This document shows, piece by piece, positions 62,753 through 64,000 of a stretch of 64,000 nt of DNA. Numbering within the stretch: position 1 is the stretch's first letter; every line of letters begins with the position of its first letter. This stretch comes from Bog-756 sp963833585 (GTDB lineage: Bacteria; Actinomycetota; Acidimicrobiia; Acidimicrobiales; RAAP-2). Under the pieces are notes generated by a model, which was not told the DNA's origin, ran no database searches, and saw nothing but the letters and a program-made list of their open reading frames with translations. The stretch spans positions 1,292,088 through 1,356,087 of the forward strand of contig CAWHYF010000006.1 in assembly GCA_963833585.1 (NCBI GenBank), in the 5' to 3' direction. Position numbers and translations under genes: made by a program.

Positions 62753-63142
62753 ATGCAACGACGTCAAAGGCAGCGACGCAAGCGGCCGGATCATCAACCC
62801 AATACCCAGCCTGCGGTCGAGGACCACGGTCGCACCGTCAGTGCGAGCCTAGAGGCGGCGACGTGGTACAGGCGGGCTCAGCAGGCCCCCGACCGCGGCA
62901 AAGCGATCCTCGCCCTTCGTAGCGCTGTAGCCGCCGATCGCGACTTTGGCGTCGCCGTCGCCGATCTAGAAGACGTGACTGGTGTCGTGGTGCCGGCCCC
63001 CCATCGCCAGCAGATGAACTGGGAACGCCACCACGTTGAGGTCATTTACACAGCGACCTCCGGCAAAGCCGAGCGAGCGGTCGACCTGCTTGAGAACATC
63101 TCGCCGCTGTCGGCTGTGATCCTCTTGCCCTCCGCATCGTAG
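62753..63142 (+). pseudogene. TPR-type protein, truncated by a frameshift
   Basis: The 129-aa open frame begins MQRRQRQRRKRPD and continues ATWYRRAQQAPDRGKAILAL and HRQQMNWERHHVEVIYTATS. This resembles the N-terminal part of large actinobacterial TPR proteins. The frame goes wrong at about 63091: another frame reads EHLAAVGCDPLALRIVV, the expected continuation, so one base is lost. The remainder of the gene is not recognisable downstream, and it ends by about 63190. It is preceded by SARP-type heptamers. Confidence 0.6.
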
Positions 63143-63416
63143 TGTTTCTCTCAACAGTGGCACGGAGGGGCCGATGGGTTCCAGGAGCTTGAAACTCCAA
63201 CTCCCTGGTTGCCACCCGTCGCCATGGTCTTCCTTGGCGTGACCATCCCTGACGCTCTCCATCCTCGTCAGATATCTCGCGCCTGACAGGCTGCGACTGT
63301 CAGCGATCATCACGATCCGAGCCTCGTACTGTCTGTGTCTAAAGACATCCCAGAAGTTCATGCCGGGCAGTCGCTAACCCAGAACGCCGGAAATCGCTTC
63401 CCTCTGAACAAAGGAC
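63143..63416. other. No supported gene
   Basis: This stretch follows the truncated TPR-type gene. A minus-strand frame crosses it (62966-63361) but has no recognisable features and overlaps the TPR remnant, so it is treated as chance. Composition is lower in GC than the rest of the window. Confidence 0.4.
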
Positions 63417-63698
63417 ATGATCGTGTCAACCGAGACCGATGTCTGGTCTGACCTGCACGATGAACGCAGAGCCCTCTTGGAGCTCCTCGAGACAGCCGAG
63501 CCGCTGGCGGGTTTCAAGACTCAGCTCAGGGACGCAGCAACCGCCGAGCGATCGACTCCGTTCTCGGAGAAATCGTCGTTTGCCTCATCGGCAGCCGCGA
63601 GCAATGTATCTTCTTGTACGCTGCGCCCGAGGGTGCCCGTGGCCCCGGTGCCCCAGTCATCCGAAGCACGCATGCGATCAGCAATGCCATGCCACTGA
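63417..63698 (+). CDS. Unidentified 93-aa frame, possibly a decayed gene
   Basis: The ATG at 63417 follows AAAGGA and opens TDVWSDLHDERRALLELLET, which vaguely resembles the start of DinB/mycothiol-dependent isomerase-type proteins. The second half (Ser/Arg/Pro-rich) does not look like that family, so a frameshift at about 63560 is likely. A minus-strand frame over the same region (63526-63720) is equally unconvincing. Given the decay of neighbouring genes, the function is left open. Confidence 0.3.
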   Translation: MIVSTETDVWSDLHDERRALLELLETAEPLAGFKTQLRDAATAERSTPFSEKSSFASSAAASNVSSCTLRPRVPVAPVPQSSEARMRSAMPCH

Positions 63699-63723
63699 TG
63701 CCAACGGCAACGCGGTCCACAAG

Positions 63724-64000
63724 TTAACGAATACGCCGGCGCTCGATCGACGCGTTATAGATCACGTAAGCAAAGGTTGGTACCGCAATCGCCGCTGCGA
63801 TCACCATGAATACGTTCTTTAGCGTTTCTAGTCCGTATGCGCCGAGCGCCAGCATCGCCAAAAGATAGGCAGTGATGTACATCAGAGCGCCCGCGGTGGC
63901 CATGTACCCCAAGCTCTTCAAGGTGCCGCCGCCGAGAAGCACAAGGGTGACGATCGACACGAGGGCCAATGCTGCCAACGCTGCAACAGCTCGGGCGGGC
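63724..64000 (-). CDS. Membrane protein C-terminus, possibly amino-acid permease, cut by window edge
   Basis: The frame is open through the right edge, so the N-terminus lies outside the window. The visible part has three hydrophobic segments: LALVSIVTLVLLGGG, ATAGALMYITAYLLAMLALG and VFMVIAAAIAVPTFAYVIYN, followed by a basic end (SIERRRIR). The GALMYITAYLLAMLAL segment resembles the C-terminal helices of APC-type amino-acid transporters. It seems intact in the visible part, unlike the neighbouring remnants. Confidence 0.6.
   Translation of the reverse strand, partial: PARAVAALAALALVSIVTLVLLGGGTLKSLGYMATAGALMYITAYLLAMLALGAYGLETLKNVFMVIAAAIAVPTFAYVIYNASIERRRIR

Noticed and set aside
62966..63361. 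131-aa minus-strand frame
   Set aside because: It overlaps the conserved TPR-type coding frame on the other strand and has no recognisable motifs.

Overview
This window is very GC-rich, gene-dense chromosomal DNA of an actinobacterium. Markers are a SenX3/RegX3-type two-component pair, two F420-type luciferase-like oxidoreductases, polyphosphate glucokinase, GAF-ANTAR regulators, clpS next to a DUF2017 gene, actinobacterial conjugation genes, an HNH/DUF222 nuclease and AfsR-like regulation. I lean towards the class Acidimicrobiia, but that is inference; no rRNA gene is present to settle it.

Positions 1-13258 hold a purine (plus pyrE) biosynthesis cluster on the + strand: purA (cut by the window edge), purD, purB, purC, purS, purQ, purL, purF, purM, pyrE. 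Most neighbours overlap by 1-4 nt, so translation is probably coupled. A 143-aa unknown gene and a PHP phosphoesterase gene interrupt it on the opposite strand. Positions 13366-27798 are core and regulatory genes: a PadR regulator with a palindromic operator, an F420-type oxidoreductase, two divergent GAF-ANTAR regulators, a YtrA-type GntR regulator, a Glu-Asp-Phe tRNA cluster, DUF2017, clpS, ctaA, ctaB, a TlpA-like thioredoxin, an ABC-2 exporter, serS and the senX3/regX3 pair.

Positions 27842-34621 begin with a strikingly AT-rich leader and carry five co-directional type IV secretion/conjugation-type genes: a small two-helix membrane protein, TrbL/VirB6, SCO6880, a VirB4-like ATPase and a VirD4/TraG-like coupling ATPase. 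There is no relaxase, and both ATPase genes contain a single-base frameshift. A convergent secreted-protein gene, also frameshifted, lies behind a strong hairpin. Positions 35995-53182 are mostly catabolic or accessory: HNH nuclease, SDR, cytochrome P450 (one-base frameshift near its 3' end), a second luciferase-like oxidoreductase, amidase, polyphosphate glucokinase, CHAD protein, quinone oxidoreductase, thiolase with its DUF35 partner, a GT11 fucosyltransferase, a CaiB-type CoA-transferase behind a perfect palindrome, and a four-gene coupled operon in which three tandem genes encode YbjQ (UPF0145) domain proteins.

From 53525 to the right edge the window is a decayed island anchored at a tRNA-Arg gene. 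Right after the tRNA come arm-site-like repeats and the shattered N-terminal part of a tyrosine integrase. Then follow frameshifted remnants of DUF4260, an alpha/beta hydrolase, an FtsX/MacB-type ABC exporter (its ATPase has a stop codon exactly at the Walker A lysine), an AfsR/BTAD/NB-ARC regulator of about 3.2 kb and a truncated TPR-type protein. The same heptamer (ACCTCAG or its complement) recurs at roughly helical-turn spacing before and after the AfsR-like gene, as expected for SARP-type sites. Many interruptions are single-base indels, so reads should be checked before decay is treated as biological.
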